64,000 nt of DNA, from positions 6,135,001-6,199,000 of the forward strand of contig NZ_CP109485.1 in the NCBI RefSeq assembly GCF_035918235.1, in the 5' to 3' direction. Below the pieces are notes generated by a model that was not told where the DNA came from, did not search any database, and saw nothing but the letters and a program-made list of their open reading frames with translations. The DNA is from Streptomyces sp. NBC_01445 (GTDB lineage Bacteria; Actinomycetota; Actinomycetes; Streptomycetales; Streptomycetaceae). Position numbers and translations under genes: made by a program. Position 1 is the stretch's first letter, and the number at the start of each line of letters is the position of its first letter. Shown here piece after piece: positions 1-11,461 of the stretch.

Positions 1-1505
<1,505 letters not shown>

Positions 1506-1594
1506 TCAGTTGCTCGCGTCCACTGTGTTGGTTCTGAAACCACGAACAACCCCACGTTTGTCACAGAGCGTGGTGCGGTTGACAGTTTCATAGT

Positions 1595-1713
1595 GTTTCG
1601 GTGGTCATAGCGTGAGGGAAACGCCCGGTTACATTCCGAACCCGGAAGCTAAGCCTCACAGCGCCGATGGTACTGCAGGGGGGACCCTGTGGGAGAGTAG
1701 GACGCCGCCGAAC
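1595..1713 (+). rRNA. rrf: 5S ribosomal RNA
   Basis: A 119-nt sequence starting gtttcggtggtcatagcg and ending gacgccgccgaac matches the actinobacterial 5S rRNA pattern, including the conserved loop segment ccgaacccggaagctaag. It lies about 90 nt after the 23S rRNA and is followed directly by a strong hairpin terminator, as expected for the last gene of an rrn operon. The spacer 1506-1594 holds no gene. Confidence 0.97.
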
Positions 1714-1723
1714 TATTTTTGAA

Positions 1724-1766
1724 GAAAACCCCCGTAACGGATGAGAATCCTGTTACGGGGGTTTTC
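1724..1766 (+). terminator. Rho-independent terminator of the rrn operon
   Basis: A perfect 15-bp inverted repeat (gaaaacccccgtaac / gttacgggggttttc) encloses a 13-nt loop, starting 10 nt after the 5S gene. Read on the minus strand it is followed by a T-rich run, so it could also stop transcription of the convergent operon that ends at 1826. Confidence 0.9.
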
Positions 1767-1786
1767 TGCGTTGTGTGCGAGTCCCA

Positions 1787-1820
1787 GGCCGGCCCCTTTT
1801 CAGGGACCGGCCCTTTTTCT
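1787..1820 (+). terminator. Second, backup rrn terminator
   Basis: A 10-bp stem with one mismatch (ggccggcccc / gggaccggcc, loop ttttca) is followed by ctttttct. It lies about 20 nt beyond the first hairpin and 6 nt before the stop codon of the convergent DUF58 gene. Tandem terminators after rRNA operons are common. Confidence 0.7.
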
Positions 1821-1825
1821 TGTAT

Positions 1826-3136
1826 TCAGAGCCGGCCCGCTGCCTTCAAAGCGAGGTAGGCGTCCGCCAGTGCCGGTGCGAGGTCATTCGGGGTGGCGTC
1901 GACGACCGTGACTCCTCGGCGGATGAGCAATTCCGCCGTGCGGCGGCGTTCCGCTTGGGCCTGGGCCGCGGCGGCGGCGTCGTAGACCGCTTCGGTGTTT
2001 CCGCGGGAGCCGGCCATTTCCGCGATCGTCGGGTCCGCCACCGAAGCCACCAATACGGTGTGGCGATTCGTGAGGCGGGCGAGGACCGGGAGGAGGCCCT
2101 CCTCCACCGGAGCCGCGTCAAGGCTTGTGAGGAGGACGACGAGTGAGCGGCGGGGAGCTGTGTGCAGGACCGCTGCCGTCAGCCCGCGGGCGTCCGTTTC
2201 GACGAGTTCCGGCTCCAGTGGAGCCATGGCGTTGACCAGGGCGGGCAGGAGTTCGCCTGCCGCCCGGCCCTGGACCAGCGTGCGGATGCGGCGGTCGTAG
2301 GCGAGCAGGTCGACCCGGTCGCCGGCCCTGGACGCCAGTGCGCCGAGGAGGAGCGCGGCGTCCATCGAGGCGTCGAGGCGGGGTGAGTCGCCGACGCGGC
2401 CGGCGGAGGTGCGGCCCGTGTCGAGGACCAGAAGGATGTGGCGGTCGCGTTCCGGGCGCCAGGTGCGGACCGCGAGTGTGGACTGGCGGGCGGTGGCGCG
2501 CCAGTCGATGGAGCGGGTGTCGTCCCCGGGAACGTACTCGCGCAAGCTGTCGAATTCGGTGCCCTCGCCGCGCGTCAGGACGCTGGTGCGGCCGTCGAGT
2601 TCGCGCAGGCGGGCCAGTTTCGAGGGCAGATGCTTGCGGCTGTGGAACGAGGGGAGCACACGGACCGTCCAGGGGACGTCGTGGCCGCCCTGGCGGGTGA
2701 AGAGGCCCAGCGGGCCGTACGAGCGGATGGTGACCCGGTCGGCTTTTCGGTCGCCCCTGCGGGTGGGGAGCAGGCGGGTGGTGATGCGGCGGCGCTCGCC
2801 CGGGGGGATCGTCACGCGGTGGCGGGACGCCTCGACCTCGGTGCCTGGGAGCCAGCTGCTGGGTGGCCAGGCGTCGCGGAGCTGGGCGCGCAGGGGGCGG
2901 CGCGAGGGGTTGGTGACGGTGAGAGTGACGTCGGCCGGATCGCCCAGGCGTACTGCGGTGTCACCCGAACGGGTAAGGCTCAGGCGTCGTACCGGGGCGG
3001 CCAGGACGAAGTCGCAGGCGCAGGCCAGGGCCAGGGGGGTGTTCACGGCCAGGATGCCGGTCCAGCTGGGCTCCCAGATGCCTACGGGGAGGGAGCCCAG
3101 GGCGGCGAGCAGGGCGGTGCGTCCGGTGAGGGCCAT
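1826..3136 (-). CDS. DUF58 domain membrane-associated protein
   Basis: A 436-residue protein with two hydrophobic segments near the N terminus (about residues 7-21 and 29-46). A beta-rich region follows, then the DUF58 signature around residues 194-216 (EFDSLREYVPGDDTRSIDWR) and a vWA-like strand LVLDTGRTS at 236-244. DUF58 proteins are regularly encoded next to MoxR AAA ATPases and are thought to be their partners or substrates; their biochemical role is not settled. It is the last gene of the operon transcribed from 7395, 18 nt after the MoxR stop. Its own stop is close to the rrn terminators, with which it converges. Confidence 0.93.
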   Translation of the reverse strand: MALTGRTALLAALGSLPVGIWEPSWTGILAVNTPLALACACDFVLAAPVRRLSLTRSGDTAVRLGDPADVTLTVTNPSRRPLRAQLRDAWPPSSWLPGTEVEASRHRVTIPPGERRRITTRLLPTRRGDRKADRVTIRSYGPLGLFTRQGGHDVPWTVRVLPSFHSRKHLPSKLARLRELDGRTSVLTRGEGTEFDSLREYVPGDDTRSIDWRATARQSTLAVRTWRPERDRHILLVLDTGRTSAGRVGDSPRLDASMDAALLLGALASRAGDRVDLLAYDRRIRTLVQGRAAGELLPALVNAMAPLEPELVETDARGLTAAVLHTAPRRSLVVLLTSLDAAPVEEGLLPVLARLTNRHTVLVASVADPTIAEMAGSRGNTEAVYDAAAAAQAQAERRRTAELLIRRGVTVVDATPNDLAPALADAYLALKAAGRL

Positions 3137-3154
3137 GGGGTGCGGAGCCTTGCG

Positions 3155-4143
<989 letters not shown>

Positions 4144-4147
<4 letters not shown>

Positions 4148-5403
4148 GAGTGGCGTACCTCTCTTTCGAGGGCGTCGAGTTGGTCGGCGAGGGCTATCAG
4201 GGCCGCGTCGTTGGCGGGCGGCGGGCCGAAGAGGAGGGGGCGCGGGTCCTGGCCGGGGGCGTGGAGTGCGGCGATCAGGGCGGGGAGCAGGGTCTCGGGC
4301 GTGTGGGCCTGGGACGGGGGGACGCCGATGAGGGGGGCGAGGCGGGTGCGGGTGGCGGTGCGCAGAGCGGAGGCGGCGCGGTCGCGGGCGTTGGCCTTGC
4401 GGTAGAGGCGGGCGCGGCCTTCGACGGCTTCGGAGGCGCGGATCGCCACGGGGAGGCGTTCGGGGACCAGCCGGCCGAGGCGGCGGCCGCGCCAGAACGC
4501 GGCGAGGGCGGCTGCGATGAAGAGTTGCAGGGTGCCCCAGAGCCAGCCCGAGGGGAGCAGGTCGAAGAAGCTGCGGCGCTCGGAGTCGGTGGCCGCGGCG
4601 TCGTCGGAGAGGGAGGGGAGGTACCAGACCAAGTGGGGGCGGGAACCGAGGAGTTGCAGGGCGAGCGAGGCGTTGCCGTGCTTGTCGAGACGTTCGTTGA
4701 GGAAGAGGTCGGGGGCGCCGATGAGGACGGTGTCGCCGCCCTTGGCCTCCGGCAGGCGCAGGAGGGTGGGGAGGCTTTCGCTGCGGTAGCAGGTGTCGGC
4801 GTCCGTGGGGTACGTGGCGTAGCGGCGGCCGCCGGTCTCGGCGTCGCCGGCGCGGCGGGCGTCGGACAGGGAGCAGCCGGGGCGCGCGAGTGCGTCGAGG
4901 CTGGGGGCGGGGTCCGCGGTGACGTCGGGGGCGAGCGTGTCGAGCGAGGGGGCGCCGGGGGCGATCAGGACGGTGCGGCCGCCGGAGTCGGTGGTGGCGG
5001 CGTGCAGTTGGGCCCGCTGGCGGTCGGTGAGCAGGTCAGGGGACGCGACGAGGAGGGTGGTGTCGGGGCCTGCCGCGTCGCGGGCCTCGGCGGTGGTGGT
5101 GACCACGCGCGTGGAGACGCCCCGGTCGGCCAGGAGTTGGGCGACGGCGCGGCTGCCGGCCGGGTCGGCGGAGCGCGGGTCGAGGCGGCCGTGGGCGGCG
5201 CCCGAGCGGACGAGCGCGATGACGACGGCGGCGATCACCAGGATCACGGCGGCGATGAGCAGGCCGCGCGTGCGGGTCCAGAGCTGGCGTGGGGTGCGGG
5301 CCGTGGAGGTGGCCGGGGGCTGCTCGCCGGGCTTCGCGGGTGGTGCGGAGTCTTGTGCGTTCGGCGGGGTGGCGGCGGGGGCCGTCGGGTGCTGGGTGGT
5401 CAC
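4144..5403 (-). CDS. DUF4350 domain membrane protein
   Basis: A 419-residue protein. A Pro/Ala-rich cytoplasmic head is followed by a transmembrane helix at about 48-66 (GLLIAAVILVIAAVVIALV) and an extracytoplasmic alpha/beta region. A second transmembrane helix lies at about 286-304 (WLWGTLQLFIAAALAAFW), followed by a basic cytoplasmic tail. This matches the DUF4350 family found in actinobacterial MoxR-DUF58 operons. The GTG start at 5403 is chosen because it overlaps the TGA of the preceding DUF4129 gene (GTGA); the open frame runs further upstream only as a shadow of that gene. The function is unknown. A role as membrane scaffold of the MoxR/DUF58 assembly is inferred from context only. 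Confidence 0.88.
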
Positions 5404-6098
5404 TCGGCGGCTCCTCGGGGGGAACTGCCGGTGAGCGTGGGGCTGGTGCGGTCCAGCTCGGTGTCGAGCGTGGTGAGGCGCTCGTACGTCTGCGGGATGG
5501 CGGTGCGGCCGCCGTATGTGACGTCGTCGAAGTCGCGGGCGGCGGTGCGCAACCGGTCCGTGTGGGCGGGCAGGGTGCGGCCTGCTTCGGTGGCGGCCTC
5601 GTCGGCGGTGCGGCCGGGACGCGGGTCGAGGAGCGCACGCTCCTCCAGGGAGCGGACGATGGCGCGCATCCGTTCCTGCACGGCCTGGGTCCAGTGGCCC
5701 TGGGCGGCGTGTGCCTCGGCGGCCGCGCGGTGTTCGGCGGCGCTGCGGGGGCGGTCGTCGAAGAGGGCGGCGGTGGAGTGGGGGGAGCGGTGCGGGGTGC
5801 CCAGGCGCCACCACAGGGCGACGGCGAGGGCCACGACCGCGAGCACGATGACGAGCAGGCCGAATCCGCCGCCGGGCGTCGCCCCGGCGGCGGCGGAGAA
5901 CAGCTTGTCGAGCCATTCCCAGAAGCGGTTGAGGCCCCGCTGGAGGAGGCTCGGGTCGTCCTGGTGGTATGCGGGCTCGGACAGTTCACGCCGGGCCGCT
6001 TCCCGCGCGGGGGCGCGCGGGATGGTCACCGGTGGTTCGTCGCCGCCGGTGCGCGAGCGCAGCGCGGCAGCCCAGAGCACTCCCCCCGCCGGGCTCAC
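5400..6098 (-). CDS. DUF4129 domain protein
   Basis: A 232-residue protein with one strong transmembrane helix at about residues 79-97 (FGLLVIVLAVVALAVALWW). The C-terminal soluble domain begins near residue 118 (AAEHRAAAEAHAAQGHWTQA) and resembles DUF4129, a helical domain also seen at the C terminus of actinobacterial transglutaminase-like membrane proteins. It is the second gene of the operon, 4 nt after the upstream gene and overlapping the next by 4 bp. The N-terminal roughly 20 residues may not be translated, since a later start within the first 25 codons cannot be excluded. The function is unknown. Confidence 0.87.
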   Translation of the reverse strand: MSPAGGVLWAAALRSRTGGDEPPVTIPRAPAREAARRELSEPAYHQDDPSLLQRGLNRFWEWLDKLFSAAAGATPGGGFGLLVIVLAVVALAVALWWRLGTPHRSPHSTAALFDDRPRSAAEHRAAAEAHAAQGHWTQAVQERMRAIVRSLEERALLDPRPGRTADEAATEAGRTLPAHTDRLRTAARDFDDVTYGGRTAIPQTYERLTTLDTELDRTSPTLTGSSPRGAAE

Positions 6099-6102
6099 CG
6101 CA

Positions 6103-7395
6103 TCAGCTCCCCGGGGTGGGGCCGGTGGTGTCGCCGTAGCTCTGGAGGCCTGCCGCGCGGCCGAGTTCGAGGTCGAGGGCCTCGCGGCGGATGCGCTGGT
6201 CGATGTAGAGGAGCACAGTGACGCCCGCCGTGATCGGGAAGGTGAGCATGGAGCCGATCACGGAGCCGACGCCGGTGACGATGAGGAACGTCCAGCCGAG
6301 GTCGCCGGTGCCGCCGTCGAGGAATCCGCTGACGCTTTCGCCGCTCATGGCGCCGGCGAGGAAGGTGAACGGGATGACGATGATCGACGAGACGAGTCCG
6401 GCGATGATCCCGGCGAGCAGCTGGATGCCGAAGACCCGCCACCAGGAGCCGCGGACCAGCTTGGCGGAGCGGCTCATGGACTTCAGGATGCCCTGCTTCT
6501 CCAGCATCAGGGCGGGCGAGGCGAGCGAGAAGCGGATCATCAGCCAGATCGCCAGGACGGCGCCGCCGAGGGCGCCGAGGGCGATGAGCGGGGCGCCGGC
6601 GTCCGAGGAGCCTATGACGGCGACGAGGATGCCCGGCAGCATGCAGACGAGCAGGACAGCGGCGGCGATGAGCGGCAGGAGGAGCGTCAGGCCGGCCAGC
6701 TTGAGGAGCTGGGGCTTGGCGTCCTTCCAGGCCTCCTTGGTCGTCACGGACTTGCCGAGTACGGCCCGGCTGGTCACGGTCGTGAGCAGGGCCGTGGCGA
6801 CGATGGTGCCGAGCAGGTAGACGATCTGGACGACGCCCGAGCTGACCAGGGTGTCGCCGACGGCGCGCGTCAGTTCGCTCGCCGTGGCGCTCGGGTCGTC
6901 GAGGGCGTCCGTGTTCGTCGAGTTGTTCAGGACGAGACCCTGGAGGAGGACGGTCACGATCTCGATGAGCACGGCGACGGAGAGCGAGATCCCGAGGACG
7001 GTGCGCCAGTGCGCGCGCATCGTCGACACGGCGCCGTCCAGGATCTCGCCGACGCCGAGCGGGCGCAGCGGGATGACCCCGGGCTTTGCGGCCGCGGGCC
7101 TGCCCTGCCAGGAGCCCCATCCGGCGCCGTAGCCACCGCCCGGGCCGCCGTAGCCGCCACCACCGCCGGGGCCCGCGGGGCCTCCGGGCGGTCCGCCGCC
7201 CCAACTCTGGGCGGGAGGCGGCGGAGGGGGCGGGGCCTGGCCCTGGCCGGACGGGGCGGACCACTGCGCGGGCGGCGGCTGCTCCTTGGACCACTTCGGG
7301 TCGGGAGCCGCGTCCTTGCCGTCCTGGGCAGGCTGGTCGTCCTGGCCGTCGGAGGGGGCGGATCCGGGCGAGGCCCAGCCCGGAGTGTCGTTCAT
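6103..7395 (-). CDS. Glycerophosphodiester phosphodiesterase-type membrane domain protein
   Basis: A 430-residue polytopic protein. The first 105 residues are Pro/Gly/Gln-rich and disordered. Conserved IPLRPLGVGEILDGAVSTMR follows at about 108-127, then roughly six hydrophobic segments. This is the layout of the membrane domain seen in bacterial glycerophosphoryl diester phosphodiesterases, but no catalytic phosphodiesterase domain is present, so enzymatic activity should not be assumed. It is the first gene of the minus-strand operon and diverges from mtnA across a 140-bp gap. A GGAGC ribosome-binding site lies just upstream of the ATG. Confidence 0.85.
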   Translation of the reverse strand: MNDTPGWASPGSAPSDGQDDQPAQDGKDAAPDPKWSKEQPPPAQWSAPSGQGQAPPPPPPPAQSWGGGPPGGPAGPGGGGGYGGPGGGYGAGWGSWQGRPAAAKPGVIPLRPLGVGEILDGAVSTMRAHWRTVLGISLSVAVLIEIVTVLLQGLVLNNSTNTDALDDPSATASELTRAVGDTLVSSGVVQIVYLLGTIVATALLTTVTSRAVLGKSVTTKEAWKDAKPQLLKLAGLTLLLPLIAAAVLLVCMLPGILVAVIGSSDAGAPLIALGALGGAVLAIWLMIRFSLASPALMLEKQGILKSMSRSAKLVRGSWWRVFGIQLLAGIIAGLVSSIIVIPFTFLAGAMSGESVSGFLDGGTGDLGWTFLIVTGVGSVIGSMLTFPITAGVTVLLYIDQRIRREALDLELGRAAGLQSYGDTTGPTPGS

Positions 7396-7535
7396 CGTCG
7401 CTCCTTCACGGTGCCCGGCCGCGGTCGCGGCGGCAGCTTGGCGCCCATCGTGCCACGGTGTGGCTCCGAGTTGACCGGGTGCCGTATGGGCTGCACACCT
7501 TCAATTGTCCGCCGGGTACGGGGCAGACTGGGCGG

Positions 7536-8684
7536 ATGGCTGATCAGTACGCGCAAACCGGCGACGACAAGCGGCCCACCGACATACCCGTACTCCGATG
7601 GGAGGAGCCGGCCGAGGGGCCCGCGCTCGTCCTGCTCGACCAGACCAGGCTGCCCGTGGAGGAGGTCGAGCTGGTCTGCACCGACGCTCAGGGGCTCGTC
7701 CAGGCGATCAGGACGCTCGCCGTGCGGGGAGCGCCAGTCCTTGGCATCGCGGGGGCGTACGGCGTCGCCCTGGCCGCTGCACGGGGGTTCGACGTGGACG
7801 AGGCGGCGGTCGCGCTGGCCGGCGCGCGCCCCACAGCGGTTAATCTCGCGAAGGGGGTGCGCCGGGCCCATGCGGCGTATCGGGCCGGGCTCGGGGCCGA
7901 GGGGGACCGGGAGCGGGCCGCCCGGGACGCGCTCGCCGCCGCGCGGGCGCTGCACCGGGAGGACGCCGAGGCCAGCGCCGCCATGGCCCGGCACGGCCTC
8001 GCGCTGCTCGACGAGCTGATGCCGGGCGGACAGCACCGGATCCTCACGCACTGCAACACGGGGGCGCTGGTCTCCGGGGGCGAGGGCACCGCGTTCGCGG
8101 TGGCGCTCGCCGCGCACCGGGTGGGGCGGCTGACGCGGCTGTGGGTGGACGAGACGCGGCCGCTGCTCCAGGGTTCGCGGCTGACCGCGTACGAGGCGGC
8201 GCGGGCGGGGATGGCGTACACGCTGCTCACGGATAATGCGGCAGGGTCGCTGTTCGCGGCCGGTGAGGTGGACGCGGTGCTGGTCGGGGCCGACCGGATC
8301 GTGGCGGACGGTTCCGTCGCGAACAAGGTGGGGACCTATCCGCTCGCGGTTCTTGCCAAGTACCACCATGTGCCGTTCATCGTGGTGGCGCCGGCTACGA
8401 CCGTGGACCCGGACACCCCCGACGGAGCGTCCGTCGAGGTGGAGCAGCGGGCCGGACATGAAGTGACGGAGGTCACGGCACCCCAGGTGCCGATGGCCGG
8501 GGTTGAGGCGGGAGGTGTGTTTCCGGTGGCTCCGCTGGGGACGCAGGCGTACAACCCCGCATTCGATGTGACGCCGCCCGAGTTGGTGACGGCGATCGTC
8601 ACAGAGTGGGGAGTGGTTTCCCCTGTGACAGCTGAAGGACTGGGCGAGCTGTGTGCCAGGTCACGCCAGGTAACGATTAAGTAA
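7536..8684 (+). CDS. mtnA: S-methyl-5-thioribose-1-phosphate isomerase
   Basis: A 382-residue sugar-phosphate isomerase of the methionine salvage pathway that converts methylthioribose-1-phosphate to methylthioribulose-1-phosphate. Family hallmarks are RGAPVLGIAGA (64-74), the catalytic cysteine in ILTHCNTG (C173), WVDETRPLLQGSRLTA (203-218) and the catalytic aspartate in VGADRIVADG (D253). The ATG at 7536 fits the usual N terminus; the frame is open further upstream without a plausible start. The stop lies only 4 nt before mtrA, so read-through transcription into mtrA is likely. The mtrA control region then sits inside this coding sequence. Confidence 0.95.
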   Translation: MADQYAQTGDDKRPTDIPVLRWEEPAEGPALVLLDQTRLPVEEVELVCTDAQGLVQAIRTLAVRGAPVLGIAGAYGVALAAARGFDVDEAAVALAGARPTAVNLAKGVRRAHAAYRAGLGAEGDRERAARDALAAARALHREDAEASAAMARHGLALLDELMPGGQHRILTHCNTGALVSGGEGTAFAVALAAHRVGRLTRLWVDETRPLLQGSRLTAYEAARAGMAYTLLTDNAAGSLFAAGEVDAVLVGADRIVADGSVANKVGTYPLAVLAKYHHVPFIVVAPATTVDPDTPDGASVEVEQRAGHEVTEVTAPQVPMAGVEAGGVFPVAPLGTQAYNPAFDVTPPELVTAIVTEWGVVSPVTAEGLGELCARSRQVTIK

Positions 8685-8685
8685 T
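8568..8685 (+). promoter_or_regulatory. Cluster of GTNAC half-sites upstream of mtrA (candidate MtrA autoregulatory region)
   Basis: GTGAC or GTCAC pentamers occur at 8568, 8586, 8598 (inverted with 8586) and 8625. A phased series GTCAC (8660), GTAAC (8670) and GTAAT (8681) has 10- and 11-bp periodicity. Reported MtrA sites are paired repeats of this type (from memory), so self-regulation is plausible. No clear -10/-35 pair was identified. Confidence 0.4.
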
Positions 8686-8688
8686 GGG

Positions 8689-9378
8689 ATGATGTGGCCT
8701 ATGAAGGGACGAGTCCTTGTCGTCGACGACGACACCGCACTGGCCGAGATGCTCGGCATTGTGCTGCGTGGTGAAGGTTTTGAGCCGTCGTTCGTAGCTG
8801 ACGGCGACAAGGCGCTGGCCGCATTCCGTGAGTCCAAGCCGGATCTGGTCCTTCTGGACCTGATGCTTCCCGGCCGGGACGGCATCGAGGTGTGCCGCCT
8901 GATCAGGGCGGAGTCCGGGGTGCCGATCGTGATGCTGACCGCGAAGAGCGACACGGTGGACGTCGTGGTGGGCCTCGAGTCGGGCGCCGACGACTACATC
9001 GTGAAGCCGTTCAAGCCGAAGGAGCTCGTGGCCCGTATCCGGGCGCGGCTGCGGAGGTCCGAGGAGCCCGCGCCCGAGCAGCTCGCCATCGGCGACCTGG
9101 TCATCGACGTGGCGGGGCACTCCGTGAAGCGGGAGGGGCAGTCGATCGCGCTGACACCTCTGGAGTTCGACCTTCTGGTGGCGCTCGCCCGCAAGCCGTG
9201 GCAGGTGTTCACGCGTGAGGTCCTCCTCGAGCAGGTGTGGGGCTATCGGCACGCGGCCGACACCCGCCTGGTGAACGTGCATGTGCAGCGGCTGCGCTCG
9301 AAGGTCGAGAAGGACCCCGAGCGTCCGGAGATCGTGGTGACCGTCCGTGGTGTCGGTTACAAGGCCGGACCGAGCTGA
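8689..9378 (+). CDS. mtrA: Two-component response regulator MtrA
   Basis: A 229-residue OmpR/PhoB-type regulator. The receiver domain (about 6-120) has acidic residues D13-D15, phospho-acceptor D57 (LLDLMLPGRDG) and the lysine in VKPFKPKEL. The winged-helix DNA-binding domain (about 135-226) ends VRGVGYKAG. MtrA coordinates cell-envelope, replication and developmental genes in actinobacteria; its kinase mtrB and the lipoprotein lpqB follow directly. In-frame ATGs lie at 8689, 8692 and 8701. The last has a GGGA at 8686-8689 with suitable spacing and could be the true start; 8689 gives the usual annotated length. Confidence 0.97.
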   Translation: MMWPMKGRVLVVDDDTALAEMLGIVLRGEGFEPSFVADGDKALAAFRESKPDLVLLDLMLPGRDGIEVCRLIRAESGVPIVMLTAKSDTVDVVVGLESGADDYIVKPFKPKELVARIRARLRRSEEPAPEQLAIGDLVIDVAGHSVKREGQSIALTPLEFDLLVALARKPWQVFTREVLLEQVWGYRHAADTRLVNVHVQRLRSKVEKDPERPEIVVTVRGVGYKAGPS

Positions 9379-9379
9379 C

Positions 9380-11461
9380 GTGTCCCGTGACAGTGCCGCT
9401 CCGGCACCCGGGGGGCCGGGAATCCGCTCGGGGCGGCCTGTGGGACCGAAGGCCGGGCGTGGCTCCGTGCTGCGCCGGGTCCTCGACGGCGGTCTGCTGC
9501 TCCAGGGCGGGATGAAGGGCAGCCCCGTGCTGCGCCTGTTCACGCGCTGGGTGCGGCGGCCGCTGCTGCCCGCCAGGCGCCTGTGGCGGCGCAACATCCA
9601 GCTCAAGATCGTCGTCACGACACTGCTGATGTCGCTCGGTGTCGTGCTGCTGCTCGGCATCGTCGTCATCGGCTCCGTGCGCAACGGCCTGCTCGACGCC
9701 AAGGTGAAGGCGTCGCAGAGCCAGGCCGAGGGCGGTTTCCGGGCCGCCAAGGACAAGGCCGACACGGCCGCGGCCGGGGCGCGCGACGGGGCGACGACGG
9801 ACAGTCGCGCCCCCCTGACCCCGAACAACTGGATGAGCGAGCTGGTCACCCAGCTCTCCTCCGGCGGCCAGAGCGCCTTCGACGTCGTGACGCTCAGCCC
9901 GCCCGGGGCCGACAGCGGCGACAGCGTGCGCGGACCGCGGGCCTCCGGCGGCGTCCTCGACCCCAGCGTCCCCGACGACCTGCGCGAGCGGGTCGAGAAG
10001 ATGACAGGCGCGTCCCAGGAGTACACGCGCATCGTCTACGAGGACGGCAAGGACTCGCAGCCCGGCCTCGTCATCGGCAAGCAGATGACAGACCCGAAGG
10101 GCCACGCCTACCAGCTGTACTACCTCTTCCCGCTCACCCAGGAAGAGAAGTCGCTCGGCCTGGTCAAGGGCACGCTCGCCACGGCCGGACTGTTCGTCGT
10201 GGTGCTGCTCGGCGCCATCGCCTGGCTCGTCGTACGGCAGGTCGTCACGCCCGTACGGATGGCAGCCGGCGTCGCCGAAAGGCTCTCCGCGGGACGTCTC
10301 CAGGAACGTATGAAGGTCACCGGCGAGGACGACATCGCGCGGCTCGGTGAGGCCTTCAACAAGATGGCGCAGAACCTGCATACGAAGATCCAGCAGCTGG
10401 AGGATCTGTCGCGGATGCAGCGGCGCTTCGTGTCCGACGTGTCGCACGAGCTGCGGACACCGCTCACGACGGTGCGCATGGCCGCCGACGTGATCCATGA
10501 CGCGCGCGTGGACTTCGACCCGGTCACCGCGCGGTCGGCGGAACTGCTCGCCGATCAACTGGACCGGTTCGAGTCACTCCTGTCGGACCTCCTCGAGATC
10601 AGCCGCTTCGACGCGGGAGCGGCCGCCCTGGAGGCGGAGCCGATAGACCTGCGGGAAGTCGTACGGCGTGTGGTGGGCGGCGCCGAGCCGCTCGCCGAGC
10701 ACAAGGGCACGCACGTGCGGATCGTCGGGGACCAGCAGCCCGTGGTCGCCGAGGCGGACGCCCGGCGCGTGGAGCGCGTCCTGCGCAATCTCGTCGTCAA
10801 CGCCGTGGAGCACGGCGAAGGCAAGGATGTGGTGGTGCGGCTCGCCGCGGCCGGCGGCGCGGTCGCCGTCGCCGTACGCGACTACGGCGTGGGCCTGAAA
10901 CCCGGCGAGGCCACCCGCGTCTTCAGCCGTTTCTGGCGCGCCGACCCGGCACGCGCGCGTACCACCGGCGGCACGGGCCTCGGCCTGTCCATCGCCCTCG
11001 AGGACGCCCGGCTGCACGGCGGCTGGCTCCAGGCGTGGGGCGAGCCCGGCGGCGGATCGCAGTTCCGGCTGACACTGCCGCGGACGGCGGACGAACCCCT
11101 GCGCGGGTCCCCGATACCGCTGGAGCCGGAGGACTCGCGGCGCAACCGCGGCCTGAGCGAGGCAGGGCTTCCGCTCGGCGGGGGCGCCGGCAAGCTGGCG
11201 ACGGTCCCGGCGCAGGCAGCGGGCGCGCCCCGCATGCCGTCGCCCGTACCGGCGAAGGAACCGGCCGCGCCCCGGTACGCGGTCGACCCCGCGGCGCTGC
11301 CCGGGAACGGCTCGCGGGTCGTGGCCCGCGGCGATGCGGCCGCACCGGCGGCACGCAGACAGGACACCGGGGGTCCGGAGAGACCCTGGGACGAGCAGGC
11401 CGGACCGGCCGAGGGGACCGGCGGCAGCGGCGAGGGAAGTGGGGGCGGGCGTGCGCGGTGA
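9380..11461 (+). CDS. mtrB: Two-component sensor histidine kinase MtrB
   Basis: A 693-residue membrane kinase. A basic N-terminal segment is followed by TM1 (about 76-99), an extracytoplasmic domain (100-260) and TM2 (about 264-284). Then come HAMP (285-337), the HisKA phospho-acceptor H356 in FVSDVSHELRTPL, and an ATPase domain with NLVVNAVEHG and the G-box GGTGLGLSIA. The last 100 residues are a Pro/Ala/Gly-rich tail of low complexity. The GTG start at 9380 begins one base after the mtrA stop, giving tight coupling; the frame extends upstream only into mtrA. It phosphorylates MtrA, and LpqB is thought to modulate it from outside the membrane. Confidence 0.96.
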   Translation: MSRDSAAPAPGGPGIRSGRPVGPKAGRGSVLRRVLDGGLLLQGGMKGSPVLRLFTRWVRRPLLPARRLWRRNIQLKIVVTTLLMSLGVVLLLGIVVIGSVRNGLLDAKVKASQSQAEGGFRAAKDKADTAAAGARDGATTDSRAPLTPNNWMSELVTQLSSGGQSAFDVVTLSPPGADSGDSVRGPRASGGVLDPSVPDDLRERVEKMTGASQEYTRIVYEDGKDSQPGLVIGKQMTDPKGHAYQLYYLFPLTQEEKSLGLVKGTLATAGLFVVVLLGAIAWLVVRQVVTPVRMAAGVAERLSAGRLQERMKVTGEDDIARLGEAFNKMAQNLHTKIQQLEDLSRMQRRFVSDVSHELRTPLTTVRMAADVIHDARVDFDPVTARSAELLADQLDRFESLLSDLLEISRFDAGAAALEAEPIDLREVVRRVVGGAEPLAEHKGTHVRIVGDQQPVVAEADARRVERVLRNLVVNAVEHGEGKDVVVRLAAAGGAVAVAVRDYGVGLKPGEATRVFSRFWRADPARARTTGGTGLGLSIALEDARLHGGWLQAWGEPGGGSQFRLTLPRTADEPLRGSPIPLEPEDSRRNRGLSEAGLPLGGGAGKLATVPAQAAGAPRMPSPVPAKEPAAPRYAVDPAALPGNGSRVVARGDAAAPAARRQDTGGPERPWDEQAGPAEGTGGSGEGSGGGRAR

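Noticed and set aside
7471..7500. TTGACC as a -35 element for mtnA
   Set aside because: No acceptable -10 hexamer at 16-18 nt.
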